Assembly: GCF_009669305.1 (NCBI RefSeq) | Contig: NZ_SADB01000003.1 | Span: forward strand, 215,384-279,383 | Origin: Ancylomarina sp. 16SWW S1-10-2 | Lineage (GTDB): Bacteria > Bacteroidota > Bacteroidia > Bacteroidales > Marinifilaceae | Reading direction: 5' to 3' | Length of the DNA: 64,000 bases | Shown: positions 42,374-51,833 of the stretch, in pieces | Position numbering within the stretch: the stretch's first letter is position 1 | How the letters are laid out: each line of letters starts with the position of its first letter | The notes under the pieces: model-generated | Database searches by the model: none | The model's input: the letters and a program-made list of their open reading frames with translations, nothing else | What the model was told of the DNA's origin: nothing | Position numbers and translations under genes: made by a program

Positions 42374-45304
42374 TTGAAAAGATTATCAATTGTTTTTCTT
42401 TTAATTCTCCTTTTTAATCTTCATGCTTTTTCTAGTGTGAAAAATAATGGCATCCCATTTATTAAGAATTTTTCCAAAAGTCTTTACAATGGAGGAACCC
42501 AAAATTGGGACATCGTTCAAACGCCTAATGATTTTATTTATTTTGCTAATAATGAAGGTGTATTGGAGTTTGATGGGACTGCTTGGCGAGTGATTCCGAT
42601 GCCTAATCATTCTGGGGGCCGTTCTTTGGCTGTTGATACCACAGGACAGGTGTTTGTTGGTGCATATAATGAATTTGGATATCTAAAGGCTAATGATCAA
42701 GGAAAATTGATTTATCATTCTTTGGTTGATCTTTTACCTAAAACGGATAGAGAATTTGAGGAGATTTGGCAAATATTTCCCTATAAAAAAGGAATGATTT
42801 TTCATTCTTTTCAAAAGATATTCTATTATCGCGATGGTGAAATTTCACAGATAAAAGATGAAAATGAATTTCATTTTAGTTTTTTGCTTGGTGATCAGTT
42901 TTTTGTAAAAGAACAGAAAAAGGGACTTTGTTTATTGGAAGGGAGATCTGTTGATCTCGTTAAGGGTGGAGCTTTTTTTCGTGATAAGGAAATTGTTAAT
43001 ATGCTTCCTTTCTCCAACGATAGTTTTCTTATTCTTACTGCTCTAAATGGTTTGTATTTATATGATGGTAATAAAATATCCCCTTGGAATGAAAAGTTAA
43101 GTCGATTATTTAAAAAGGACGAAGTTTTCACAGGATTAGCAATAGGTGATTCAAAGTTTGCGATAGGAACTGTACGTAATGGTGTTTATATAATTAATAA
43201 GCAGGGGCAGATTATCCAAAATATTAATACGAAAAATGGCTTACAGAATAATACAGTACTAAGTCTATTTTTAGATCATAAAGATAATTTATGGATTGGT
43301 TTGGACAATGGAATAGATTATTTGGGAATTAGTTCTCCTCTTTCTGTTTTTCCACAAGACAAGGATTTAGGTGCAGGATATGCTTCTATATATTATAAGG
43401 GGTTTTTATATCTGGGTACAAATATGGGCTTGTTTACTCGTGAGTATGACTTTTCACAAACAACAGCAAATCGAGATCGAAAATTTGAATTGGTGAAAAA
43501 TACATCTGGTCAGGTTTGGCGTTTACAGGTTGTAGATGATGAATTGATTTGCGGACATAAGAAAGGAACTTTTATTATTGATAAAAAGGTTGGAACGTTA
43601 ATTTCTGATGTGCCGGGAGGTTGGAACTATCTTTATAAAAAAGAGTACCCTAATGTTATGATTGGTGGTACTTATACAGGTTTAGTCCTTTTTGAGAAAA
43701 CGAAACAGACTAATAATAGATGGAAATTTGTTAAGAAAATTGGAGGGTTTAAGGAATCGTCTCGAGAAATGATTTGGAACGACGATGGTAGTATCTGGAT
43801 GTGTCACGATTACCAAGGCGTATATCGATTGTTTTTAAATGATAAATTTGATGAATGTATAAAGTCTCAATTTTATGGAAAAGAAGCTGGTTTTCAGTCA
43901 AATTTTGGTGTCGATGTTCATAAGATAAGAGGAGAGACTGTTTTTTCTAGTTCCTTTGGTTTTTATAAATATGAATCAGAATCTGATCGATTTGAACCCC
44001 ATCAGTATTTAAATAACTTATTTGGTAGCGAAGAGCCGGTGAGTAAATTATTAGAGCAAGATAATGGTGATGTTTGGTTTTTTCAGGGTGAAAATATTGG
44101 CTTGTTAAAATCTCAAGTCGATAATTCTTACGTAATGATTAAGAAGCCATTCGCTCAATTGAAATCTTCTTTTATAGGCGTTTCTGAAAATGTAACTGTT
44201 ATTGATAAGGAAAATGTTTTGTTTGGGAATGAGGATGGTTTTGTTCATTATAATCCTAAAACTTCGAAAAAGTATAACGAACCGTTTCATGTTTTTATTA
44301 GGGAGGTTCATTTAGGAGGTTCACAGGATTCTACGATCTATTACGGAACTTATTCTAATTCAAAAGAGATTCAATTTGATTCGGAGAGTGAAAATAAAAT
44401 TGAGTTGCCATTTAAAAACAATGCTGTAAGTTTTCGATATGCTGCTCCTCAATTTAGCAATCCTGAATTAATTCATTATCAATGTCAGTTAATTGGGTTT
44501 GATGAAAATCCTAGCGATTGGACTAATACATTACAAAAATCATATACAAACCTTCCTGAAGGGATGTATGTTTTTGAAGTTAGTGCACAGAATCAATATG
44601 GTGTTAATTCTTTTAAGGATACATTTAATTTTACTATTCTACCCCCTTGGTATCGTTCCCATATGGCTTACCTTGTTTATTTCTTATTTGGTGTGTTTTG
44701 TATTTATGTTATTAATTTAATAGTAAGGTATAGAGTGAGATTGATGCAAAATCAGCTAAAAAAGAAGCAGAAAGAAGAATTAAAACTTAAAGAACAAAAA
44801 TTTAGGGAAGAAGCACTTATTTCGGAAAAAGAAATTGTACAACTTCGAAATGATAAATTACGTAGCGAAGTGGAATTTAAAAATCGGGAATTGGCTGGTT
44901 CAACTATGAATATTATCCACAAAAATGAAGTCCTCTCTTATTCTGTAGGAGAATTAAAAAAAGCCTTGAAAAAAATTAAAGACCCAATAGCACTAGTTCA
45001 GGTAAGGCAATTAATGAAAACTGTAGATGCCGAATTTAATAGTGATCAGGATTGGGAGCAATTTGAGGTCCATTTTGATCAAGTGCACGAAGATTTTTTG
45101 AAAAGACTACGTTTGTCTTATCCTCAGTTAACACCAAAAGATTTGCGAATATGTGCTTATTTGCGAATGAATTTATCCACAAAAGAGATTGCACCTTTGA
45201 TGAATATTTCTGTTCGAGGAGTAGAAATAAGTAGATATCGTTTGCGGAAAAAATTTGATATAACTAGAGAAGAAAATTTAATTGATTTTATATTGAATAT
45301 TTAG
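42374..45304 (+). CDS. Propeller/Y_Y_Y sensor fused to LuxR-type HTH (one-component PUL regulator)
   Basis: This 976-residue membrane regulator has a TTG start; no other start gives the signal peptide MKRLSIVFLLILLFNLHAFSS. A periplasmic two-component-regulator-type beta-propeller (about 40-660, repeats such as LWIGLDNGIDYLG) is followed by a Y_Y_Y domain (about 675-755), a membrane helix (about 762-785) and a cytoplasmic coiled coil. The LuxR/GerE-like HTH at the C-terminus contains LTPKDLRICAYLRMNLSTKEIAPLMNIS and VEISRYRLRKKF. Unlike hybrid two-component systems, it has no histidine kinase or receiver domain. It lies directly upstream of susCD and probably activates them on binding glucan fragments. 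Confidence 0.93.
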   Translation: MKRLSIVFLLILLFNLHAFSSVKNNGIPFIKNFSKSLYNGGTQNWDIVQTPNDFIYFANNEGVLEFDGTAWRVIPMPNHSGGRSLAVDTTGQVFVGAYNEFGYLKANDQGKLIYHSLVDLLPKTDREFEEIWQIFPYKKGMIFHSFQKIFYYRDGEISQIKDENEFHFSFLLGDQFFVKEQKKGLCLLEGRSVDLVKGGAFFRDKEIVNMLPFSNDSFLILTALNGLYLYDGNKISPWNEKLSRLFKKDEVFTGLAIGDSKFAIGTVRNGVYIINKQGQIIQNINTKNGLQNNTVLSLFLDHKDNLWIGLDNGIDYLGISSPLSVFPQDKDLGAGYASIYYKGFLYLGTNMGLFTREYDFSQTTANRDRKFELVKNTSGQVWRLQVVDDELICGHKKGTFIIDKKVGTLISDVPGGWNYLYKKEYPNVMIGGTYTGLVLFEKTKQTNNRWKFVKKIGGFKESSREMIWNDDGSIWMCHDYQGVYRLFLNDKFDECIKSQFYGKEAGFQSNFGVDVHKIRGETVFSSSFGFYKYESESDRFEPHQYLNNLFGSEEPVSKLLEQDNGDVWFFQGENIGLLKSQVDNSYVMIKKPFAQLKSSFIGVSENVTVIDKENVLFGNEDGFVHYNPKTSKKYNEPFHVFIREVHLGGSQDSTIYYGTYSNSKEIQFDSESENKIELPFKNNAVSFRYAAPQFSNPELIHYQCQLIGFDENPSDWTNTLQKSYTNLPEGMYVFEVSAQNQYGVNSFKDTFNFTILPPWYRSHMAYLVYFLFGVFCIYVINLIVRYRVRLMQNQLKKKQKEELKLKEQKFREEALISEKEIVQLRNDKLRSEVEFKNRELAGSTMNIIHKNEVLSYSVGELKKALKKIKDPIALVQVRQLMKTVDAEFNSDQDWEQFEVHFDQVHEDFLKRLRLSYPQLTPKDLRICAYLRMNLSTKEIAPLMNISVRGVEISRYRLRKKFDITREENLIDFILNI

Positions 45305-45328
45305 CAAGGAAAAACAATTTAAGATTGG

Positions 45329-45362
45329 AAAGGGCTACTGATGAGAATTAGTAGCCCTTTTT
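45329..45362 (+). terminator. Terminator after the regulator gene
   Basis: AAAGGGCTACT / AGTAGCCCTTT with a 10-base loop, then TT. Confidence 0.85.
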
Positions 45363-45441
45363 AATTTTGATGTAGTAAATTAAAAAAAGTATTTGTTTGT
45401 TAATAATGGTTAATGTTTTAGTATATAAGTTATTGGGGCGC

Positions 45442-45507
45442 GATGTATTGCTGTTGATGTAGTAATGATGTATTGCTCTTTTTTGCTGTATAGTTTATGA
45501 TGTATTG
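45442..45507 (+). promoter_or_regulatory. Three direct GATGTATTG repeats upstream of susC
   Basis: Direct copies at 45442-45450, 45467-45475 and 45499-45507, spaced 25 and 32 bp apart, lie 100-170 bp before the susC ATG. They may be binding sites for the adjacent HTH regulator; this is inference. Confidence 0.45.
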
Positions 45508-45610
45508 GTTTTTTTGATTGAAATAGAAGTTGCTCTTACATTGCAATCGTTGTAGGTGTAAGCTGGGTAACAGAGCACCGAACTAAATTTTAATCTTAAC
45601 TAACTAATTT

Positions 45611-48600
45611 ATGAAAAAAACGGTCTTGTTTTTGTTTCTGACAATTTTATGTTGGAATACGTTTGCGCAAGGACATTCGGTCAATGGGGTGGTAACCTCG
45701 GCTGAGGATGGATTACCAATGCCATTCGCATCTGTTGTCCTTAAAGGAACAACTATTGGTACATCGACTGATATTGATGGAAATTTTACAATAGAAGCTG
45801 ATGAGGATGCTATTATAGTATTTTCTATGGTTGGTTTTGCTGCAGAAGAGGTTAAAGTCGGCAATCAAACTACCATAAACGTCATACTAACTGTTGATAA
45901 TATGGGGTTAGATGAAGTTGTTGTTATTGGTTATGGTGTACAGAAAAAGAGTTCTGTTACGGGATCTATATCTTCAATAAAAGCAGAAGATATTCAAAGA
46001 ATGCCTATTCAGCGTGCTGAACAAGCATTACAAGGGCAAGTTTCTGGTGTACAAGTAACATCGAATTCAGGTCAACCAGGCGCTGGTTTATCGGTTAATA
46101 TTAGAGGTATTGGTACTACAGGAAATTCACAGCCTCTTTATATTATCGATGGAAATCCTGTTAGTGATATTTCTTACTTATCTTCTACTGATATTGGTAG
46201 TATGGAGGTGTTGAAAGATGCTTCGGCTTCAGCTATTTATGGAGCAAGGGGAGCCAATGGTGTTGTTATTATCACTACAAAACAAGGAACTCAAGGTGCT
46301 GCAAAAGTTTCTTACGATGGTTATTATGGTATTCAAAATGCATGGAGACAAATGGATCTATTAAATGCACAGGATTATGCCATGATTATTAATGAATCTC
46401 TATTGAATTCAGGAAAAGATATGACTTCTGCTGATTGGATTCAGGATTCTGAAATTGCTGGTATTGGATCAGGAACTGATTGGCAAAATGAAATCTTCCG
46501 CAAAAATGCACCAATTCAGAGTCATACACTTTCATTGAATGGTGGTAGTGAGAAATTTTTATATTCTACAGCTCTGTCTTATTTTAGTCAAGATGGTATT
46601 GTTTCTGAAGATAAATCAGAATATGAGCGTATTAACTTTAGAGTAAAAGGTGATTATACTTCTTACAATAAAAAATTAAAAGTTGGTACATCAATGGTGT
46701 ATTCTCACTATACCTCACAAGGTATTGATCCTAATAGCGTATACAATTCGCCTTTAGCTCGTGCCATTAATATTGATCCTATTACAACAGTGAAGGACGC
46801 AAATGGTGAGTTTTCGTGGCCAATTAGAAACATGCAAGAAATTGTAAATCCAGTTGCTGGAATGTATTACTTGAATGACGAATACAAGACTGATAAAATT
46901 GTTGGTAATTTGTATGCAGAGTATAAGGTGATGGATCATGTAAAAGTGAAAACGTCTTTGGGTATTGACTATGCTTATCAATGGCACGATGTTTATACGC
47001 CTGTATATGCATTAAGTACAATTACTCAAAATAGTAAAACAAAGGTTAGTAAAACCATGAATAACTGGTACAGTACTAACTGGGAAACTACAATTAATTA
47101 TCACAATACTTTTGGTGAACATGAGTTGGATGTTATAGCTGGAACAACAGCAATGACAAGCAATTATGAGAACTTAAGTGGAAGTGGAAGTGAATTAATT
47201 ATTGATGGACTTGATTATGCTTATATAGACAATGTTGGTAACATTGAAAGTAAATCTGCAGGAGGGACTTATAGTTCTAATTCTTTATTATCCTTGTTTG
47301 GTCGTGCAAACTATAGTTTTAAGGATAGATATATGGCTTCTGTAACTGTTCGTCGTGATGGTTCTTCTCGTTTCGGACCAAATGATCGTTATGCTATTTT
47401 TCCTTCAGTTTCTACTGGTTGGATAATGTCTGAAGAAGATTTCTTAAAAGAAAAATTAGGTCCTGTTTCTTATCTTAAGTTAAGAGTTAGTTGGGGACAA
47501 AATGGTAACGAGAATATTGGAGATTTCAGATACCTTTCTTCAATTGCCAATAACCACAATTATAGTTTTAACGCAGGTACAGTTGTGAATGGTTCATCGC
47601 CATCAAAAATTGCAAATCCTGATCTAAAATGGGAAACTTCAGAACAAACCGATATAGGTCTTGATCTAAGATTAGGTTCTAATTTCTACATGAACTTAGA
47701 TTATTACGACAAGAAAACAAAAGATCTACTTATTGATGCTCCAATTCCTGGTTATGTTGGAAATAGTGCGCCTACTGTTAATGGTGGAACTGTACAAAAT
47801 AAAGGTTTCGAAGCATTATTAGGCTACAATGGAAATTACAACGATTTTTCATACGGTGGAACTCTTAATTTCTCAACAAATAAAAATGAGATGACTAAGA
47901 TTAATAATGATGAAGGAATTATTTACGGAGATGTAAATGTTGGTCCTTCAGGAATGAAAAATCTAACTATTGCTAAAGAAGGAGAACCTATTGGTTATTT
48001 CTGGGGATGGGAAACTGCTGGAATCTATCAAAATCAAGCAGAAATTAGTGCTAATGGTGCTCATCAACCCAACGCAGCTCCTGGTGATTTAATTTATGTA
48101 GATCAGAATAATGATGGTGTGATGGATGATGCCGATAGAATTAATTTAGGTGATCCTCATCCTGATTTTACAGTTGGGTTAAACTTAAATTTCGCTTATA
48201 AAAACTTTGATTTAAGTATGTTCTGGTACGGTGTTGTAGGAAATCAAATTGTTGATGCAACTCGTCGTTACGATCTGCCTAATGCAAACTATCAAACTTC
48301 TATTTTAAAACGATGGACTGGTGAAGGATCTTCGAATTCAACACCTAGGGTATCTTGGACTGATGGTAACAATAATAATGGTAATTTTTCCGATTATATG
48401 GTTGAAGATGCTGATTATTTGAGACTTAAAAATCTGCAGATTGGTTATACTTTACCACGATCAGTATTGGATAAACTTCATATTGAGAAATTTAGAATTT
48501 ATGTTTCAGGTGATAACTTGTTGACATTTACTGAGTATTCTGGACTAGAACCTGAAATTGGTAATTCTGATAATGTATTCTATACAGGTATCGATCAGGG

Positions 48601-48652
48601 AATTTATCCACAAGCTCGAGTTTATACTATAGGTGCTAATATTACTTTCTAA
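45611..48652 (+). CDS. susC: SusC/RagA-family TonB-linked outer membrane transporter
   Basis: This 1013-residue outer membrane transporter has a signal peptide ending FAQG and a CarboxypepD-reg-like domain (about 25-105, VNGVVTSAEDGLPMPFASVVLKG). The TonB-box/plug entrance is LDEVVVIGYGVQKKSSVTGS (about 102-121), a signature of SusC. The plug includes the LQGQVSGVQV and SAIYGARGANGVVIITTK motifs, and a 22-strand barrel ends in GANITF. It imports oligosaccharides across the outer membrane with the SusD lid encoded 27 bp downstream. In this locus the cargo should be laminarin-type beta-1,3-glucan. Confidence 0.97.
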   Translation: MKKTVLFLFLTILCWNTFAQGHSVNGVVTSAEDGLPMPFASVVLKGTTIGTSTDIDGNFTIEADEDAIIVFSMVGFAAEEVKVGNQTTINVILTVDNMGLDEVVVIGYGVQKKSSVTGSISSIKAEDIQRMPIQRAEQALQGQVSGVQVTSNSGQPGAGLSVNIRGIGTTGNSQPLYIIDGNPVSDISYLSSTDIGSMEVLKDASASAIYGARGANGVVIITTKQGTQGAAKVSYDGYYGIQNAWRQMDLLNAQDYAMIINESLLNSGKDMTSADWIQDSEIAGIGSGTDWQNEIFRKNAPIQSHTLSLNGGSEKFLYSTALSYFSQDGIVSEDKSEYERINFRVKGDYTSYNKKLKVGTSMVYSHYTSQGIDPNSVYNSPLARAINIDPITTVKDANGEFSWPIRNMQEIVNPVAGMYYLNDEYKTDKIVGNLYAEYKVMDHVKVKTSLGIDYAYQWHDVYTPVYALSTITQNSKTKVSKTMNNWYSTNWETTINYHNTFGEHELDVIAGTTAMTSNYENLSGSGSELIIDGLDYAYIDNVGNIESKSAGGTYSSNSLLSLFGRANYSFKDRYMASVTVRRDGSSRFGPNDRYAIFPSVSTGWIMSEEDFLKEKLGPVSYLKLRVSWGQNGNENIGDFRYLSSIANNHNYSFNAGTVVNGSSPSKIANPDLKWETSEQTDIGLDLRLGSNFYMNLDYYDKKTKDLLIDAPIPGYVGNSAPTVNGGTVQNKGFEALLGYNGNYNDFSYGGTLNFSTNKNEMTKINNDEGIIYGDVNVGPSGMKNLTIAKEGEPIGYFWGWETAGIYQNQAEISANGAHQPNAAPGDLIYVDQNNDGVMDDADRINLGDPHPDFTVGLNLNFAYKNFDLSMFWYGVVGNQIVDATRRYDLPNANYQTSILKRWTGEGSSNSTPRVSWTDGNNNNGNFSDYMVEDADYLRLKNLQIGYTLPRSVLDKLHIEKFRIYVSGDNLLTFTEYSGLEPEIGNSDNVFYTGIDQGIYPQARVYTIGANITF

Positions 48653-48679
48653 GATATTTAAACACATAAAATAAAAACA

Positions 48680-50242
48680 ATGAAAAAGATAATTTATATA
48701 CTTCTTTTTGCTGTTACTTTCATGGGCTGTGACGACTATCTTGAGAAGAGTCCAGTTACTGAGCAAACAGAAGAAAGTTTCTATCGTACAGAAGACGATA
48801 TGTATAGAGCATTAATTGCTGTATATGAACCATTGCAAAGAAATTGGGGTTCAACAGTTCAATTAACCTTAGATGTTGTATCTGATGATGCATATGGTGG
48901 AGGTGGTTCTGCAACCGATGGTGTTGATGTGAAAAAAGCAGATAGAGGAACTACAACAGCTTCAGAAGGTATGTGGAGCAATATGTGGAACGATCAGTAT
49001 GCTGGTATTTACGCAGCTAACGTTTTTCTTGAAAAAGTGGACGATTCTGAATTATCAGAAGAATTAAAAACACAGTTTAAAGGTGAAGCGTATTTTTTAA
49101 GAGCATATTACTATTCAAATTTAGTACGTCTTTTCGAGAATGTTCCTTTGATTACCAAAACTTTGGCAACATCTGAATATTCTCAAGCAGCAGCTCCTGT
49201 TGATGACGTTTATGCGCTAATAGCAAGTGATTTGGAAACTTCAATTAGTTATTTGAAAGATGTTACTTATAGTAATGATGATAAAGGGAGAGTTACAGAA
49301 TGGGCTCCAAGAGCATTATTAGCTAGAATGTACCTTTTTTATGATGGGGTATATGGTAGTAAAAATGCTAGCACTACAATGCCAGGCGAAGTTACTGGCT
49401 CTGATGTTTTAACTTATTTAAATGAAGTAATCAACAATAGTGGTGCTGATCTTTTACCAGATTTTGGAAACCTTTGGGGACACTCTGAATTTACAAATTC
49501 ATGGGTAGAAAATTCTATTGAAGGAATTTTCGAAGTTCAATTCTCAAATCAAGGTGAAGGATGGCAATGGTGGAGTGCTTCTTATGATGTTGGAAACAAA
49601 ATGGTTGTGTTTGTTGGCCCTAGAGGGACTACATCCGAATCAGAATACTATTCAGGATGGGGCTTTTCTCCAGCAACTCAACAGTTATATGATTCTTACC
49701 AAGATGGTGACCTTCGTCGTGATTTTACCTTGATTGATATGGTTTCTGAATTGGGAGATGGTAATTTCGAAGAAGCTGATCAATATACAGGTTACTTGAA
49801 TAAAAAATATGCAGGTCTTAAAAGTCAGGTTCCAGATGTGGGACAAGAGCAATTAAATTTCCCTCAGAATTACATCGCAATACGTTATGCTGATGTGTTA
49901 TTGATGGCTGCTGAATTAGAATTCCATATCGGATCTAATGCTACTGCTGCGATACATTACAATAAGGTTAGGGCTCGTGCTTTTGAGTCATACTCTCCTG
50001 TAAGTGCAGTGACTTTAGAACAAATTTTTACTGAGAGAAAATTAGAATTTGCTTTAGAAGGAATAAGATATTGGGATCTTCTTCGTCAAGGAATGCCAGT
50101 ACTTGAAAGTGCTGTTAATGCAACCAATTTAGGTGGTATTTACAATTCTGCTGTTAATTCTGCAGCAAGAGGATTTTGGCCAATTCCATCTACAGAAATT
50201 GCACTATCAAATTATAAATTAGAGCAAAATGCTGGTTATTAA
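48680..50242 (+). CDS. susD: SusD/RagB-family glycan-binding lipoprotein
   Basis: This 520-residue surface lipoprotein has signal and lipobox MKKIIYILLFAVTFMGC (Cys 17), followed by DDYLEKSPVTEQTEESFYRTEDD, the usual SusD opening. TPR-like helices are present, with KGEAYFLRAYYYSNLVRLF and the C-terminal RKLEFALEGIRYWDLLRQG motif typical of the family. It forms the lid on SusC and binds glycan at the cell surface. Confidence 0.97.
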   Translation: MKKIIYILLFAVTFMGCDDYLEKSPVTEQTEESFYRTEDDMYRALIAVYEPLQRNWGSTVQLTLDVVSDDAYGGGGSATDGVDVKKADRGTTTASEGMWSNMWNDQYAGIYAANVFLEKVDDSELSEELKTQFKGEAYFLRAYYYSNLVRLFENVPLITKTLATSEYSQAAAPVDDVYALIASDLETSISYLKDVTYSNDDKGRVTEWAPRALLARMYLFYDGVYGSKNASTTMPGEVTGSDVLTYLNEVINNSGADLLPDFGNLWGHSEFTNSWVENSIEGIFEVQFSNQGEGWQWWSASYDVGNKMVVFVGPRGTTSESEYYSGWGFSPATQQLYDSYQDGDLRRDFTLIDMVSELGDGNFEEADQYTGYLNKKYAGLKSQVPDVGQEQLNFPQNYIAIRYADVLLMAAELEFHIGSNATAAIHYNKVRARAFESYSPVSAVTLEQIFTERKLEFALEGIRYWDLLRQGMPVLESAVNATNLGGIYNSAVNSAARGFWPIPSTEIALSNYKLEQNAGY

Positions 50243-50316
50243 TAAGTTCTAGATTAAATCACGAATGTGATTAATCAGTTTAAAACTTATACGGTAATTA
50301 TTAAAAAAATTAAATT

Positions 50317-51717
50317 ATGAAAAAAATATTTTATTTTATTTTGCTTTTATTGGTTGTTGTAGCTTGTTCTCCAGATGAGTACAGTACTCCAGATAACCTG
50401 ACAGCAGAAGAAATCGAATGGGGTTTCAACACAACAGATGTTGTAAATGAGTATACCCTTTATAATAATACTCCGGGTGTTAGTTCTACTTGGGACTTAG
50501 GTAATGGAATTGTTCAAAAAGGTAGTTCTGTTATAGCTCAATATACTTTCGCGGGGACTTATAAAGTGAAATTAACTGTAATTTCTCAAGGTGGTATAAC
50601 TGTTGTCGAGGATGATATTACAACGACACAAGATAATCCTGCTTTTCTTTCAGGATATCCTTACGATGAGTTAGTTGGAAGTGGTTCTCAAGTATGGGCC
50701 GTTGATGCTTATTCTAAAGGTCATTTTGGCTTAGGACCTACTTTGGAAAATCCTGTAGAGTGGTATGGCGCTGCAGCAAATGATAAAGCTGAAAGAAGCC
50801 TATATGATGATCGATTTACTTTTAGTATTGGAGCATCTGGACTAACTGTAAATCAAGTAACTAATGGTTTGGTTTATGCAAGCGGATCTTGGGCTTCTGA
50901 TTTAGGAACTACAGCGGGTAATGAAGAGCCTGCAGGTGGTGATTTTATTATGCCTTATGATGGTGGTGATTTTGTTTGTACAGTAGCAGGTGATGTTTTG
51001 ACTGTAACTGGTGGTGGTTTCTTAGGATACTATGCTGGTGCTTCAGAATACCAAATTATGACATTGACTGAAGATCTACTAGAAGTTGCATTTTGGGATA
51101 CAAAATCTAATTTTTATTGGTTCACTAGATTTAGACCAGTTGATAAATTAACGCAACCTGCACCTGCTGTAGTTAAAGACTTGGAGAGTAATGATATCTC
51201 CGACGATTTTGAAGGTGAAGGTAATGTTGTATGGGAAACTAAGGATATCAACGGTTTTGATATCATTGACAACTTTGCACCATCGGATGTAAACTCATCA
51301 GAGAAAATTGCGAAGTATCAAAAAGCAGATGGTTCTTGGGAAAACATTCTTACTGTACTTGATTACAAAATGGATTTAACTACCAGAAACATTTTCACAA
51401 TGAAGGTATTTATACCTGCTTTTAATGATTACGTAACTCAATGTAATCCAGGAAATGATTGGCTTACTAATTGGAGCCTTATGCCTCAAGTTGATGTGAA
51501 ATTACAAAATAGTTCACTTGAAGGTAATGCTTACACTACTCAGGAAGTTCGTAGCCATATCTTAACTGCAGATCAGTTTGGACAATGGGTTGAATTAACC
51601 TTTGACTATAGCGATGTTACTGATCGTGTTGATTTCGATCAAGTTGTTATACAATTAGGTGCTGAAGGTCACTGTAATTCAGGAACTTTTTATATTGACG
51701 ATTTCCAATTATTATAA
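50317..51717 (+). CDS. PKD-domain surface glycan-binding lipoprotein
   Basis: This 466-residue lipoprotein (MKKIFYFILLLLVVVAC) has a PKD domain (about 25-105, STWDLGNGIVQKGSSVIAQY and AGTYKVKLTVIS), a middle beta region and a C-terminal carbohydrate-binding-like domain (about 295-466, DDFEGEGNVVWET to FYIDDFQLL). Its place, third after susCD, and its domain layout match the SGBP of beta-1,3-glucan loci. No catalytic motif is present. A strong terminator follows and separates it from the enzyme genes. Confidence 0.8.
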   Translation: MKKIFYFILLLLVVVACSPDEYSTPDNLTAEEIEWGFNTTDVVNEYTLYNNTPGVSSTWDLGNGIVQKGSSVIAQYTFAGTYKVKLTVISQGGITVVEDDITTTQDNPAFLSGYPYDELVGSGSQVWAVDAYSKGHFGLGPTLENPVEWYGAAANDKAERSLYDDRFTFSIGASGLTVNQVTNGLVYASGSWASDLGTTAGNEEPAGGDFIMPYDGGDFVCTVAGDVLTVTGGGFLGYYAGASEYQIMTLTEDLLEVAFWDTKSNFYWFTRFRPVDKLTQPAPAVVKDLESNDISDDFEGEGNVVWETKDINGFDIIDNFAPSDVNSSEKIAKYQKADGSWENILTVLDYKMDLTTRNIFTMKVFIPAFNDYVTQCNPGNDWLTNWSLMPQVDVKLQNSSLEGNAYTTQEVRSHILTADQFGQWVELTFDYSDVTDRVDFDQVVIQLGAEGHCNSGTFYIDDFQLL

Positions 51718-51727
51718 TCATGATACT

Positions 51728-51763
51728 ATACTGGAGCACTTTCTGTGCTCCAGTATATTTTTC
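51728..51763 (+). terminator. Terminator between SGBP and GH16 genes
   Basis: ATACTGGAGCAC / GTGCTCCAGTAT forms a perfect 12-bp stem, then ATTTTTC. It may lower expression of the downstream enzymes relative to SusCD. Confidence 0.85.
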
Positions 51764-51833
51764 TACAATAATTTTTATCAATTTGATCTTTCACAATTAT
51801 AAGTGAGACGATCAATTCTTAAATCCATTCATC

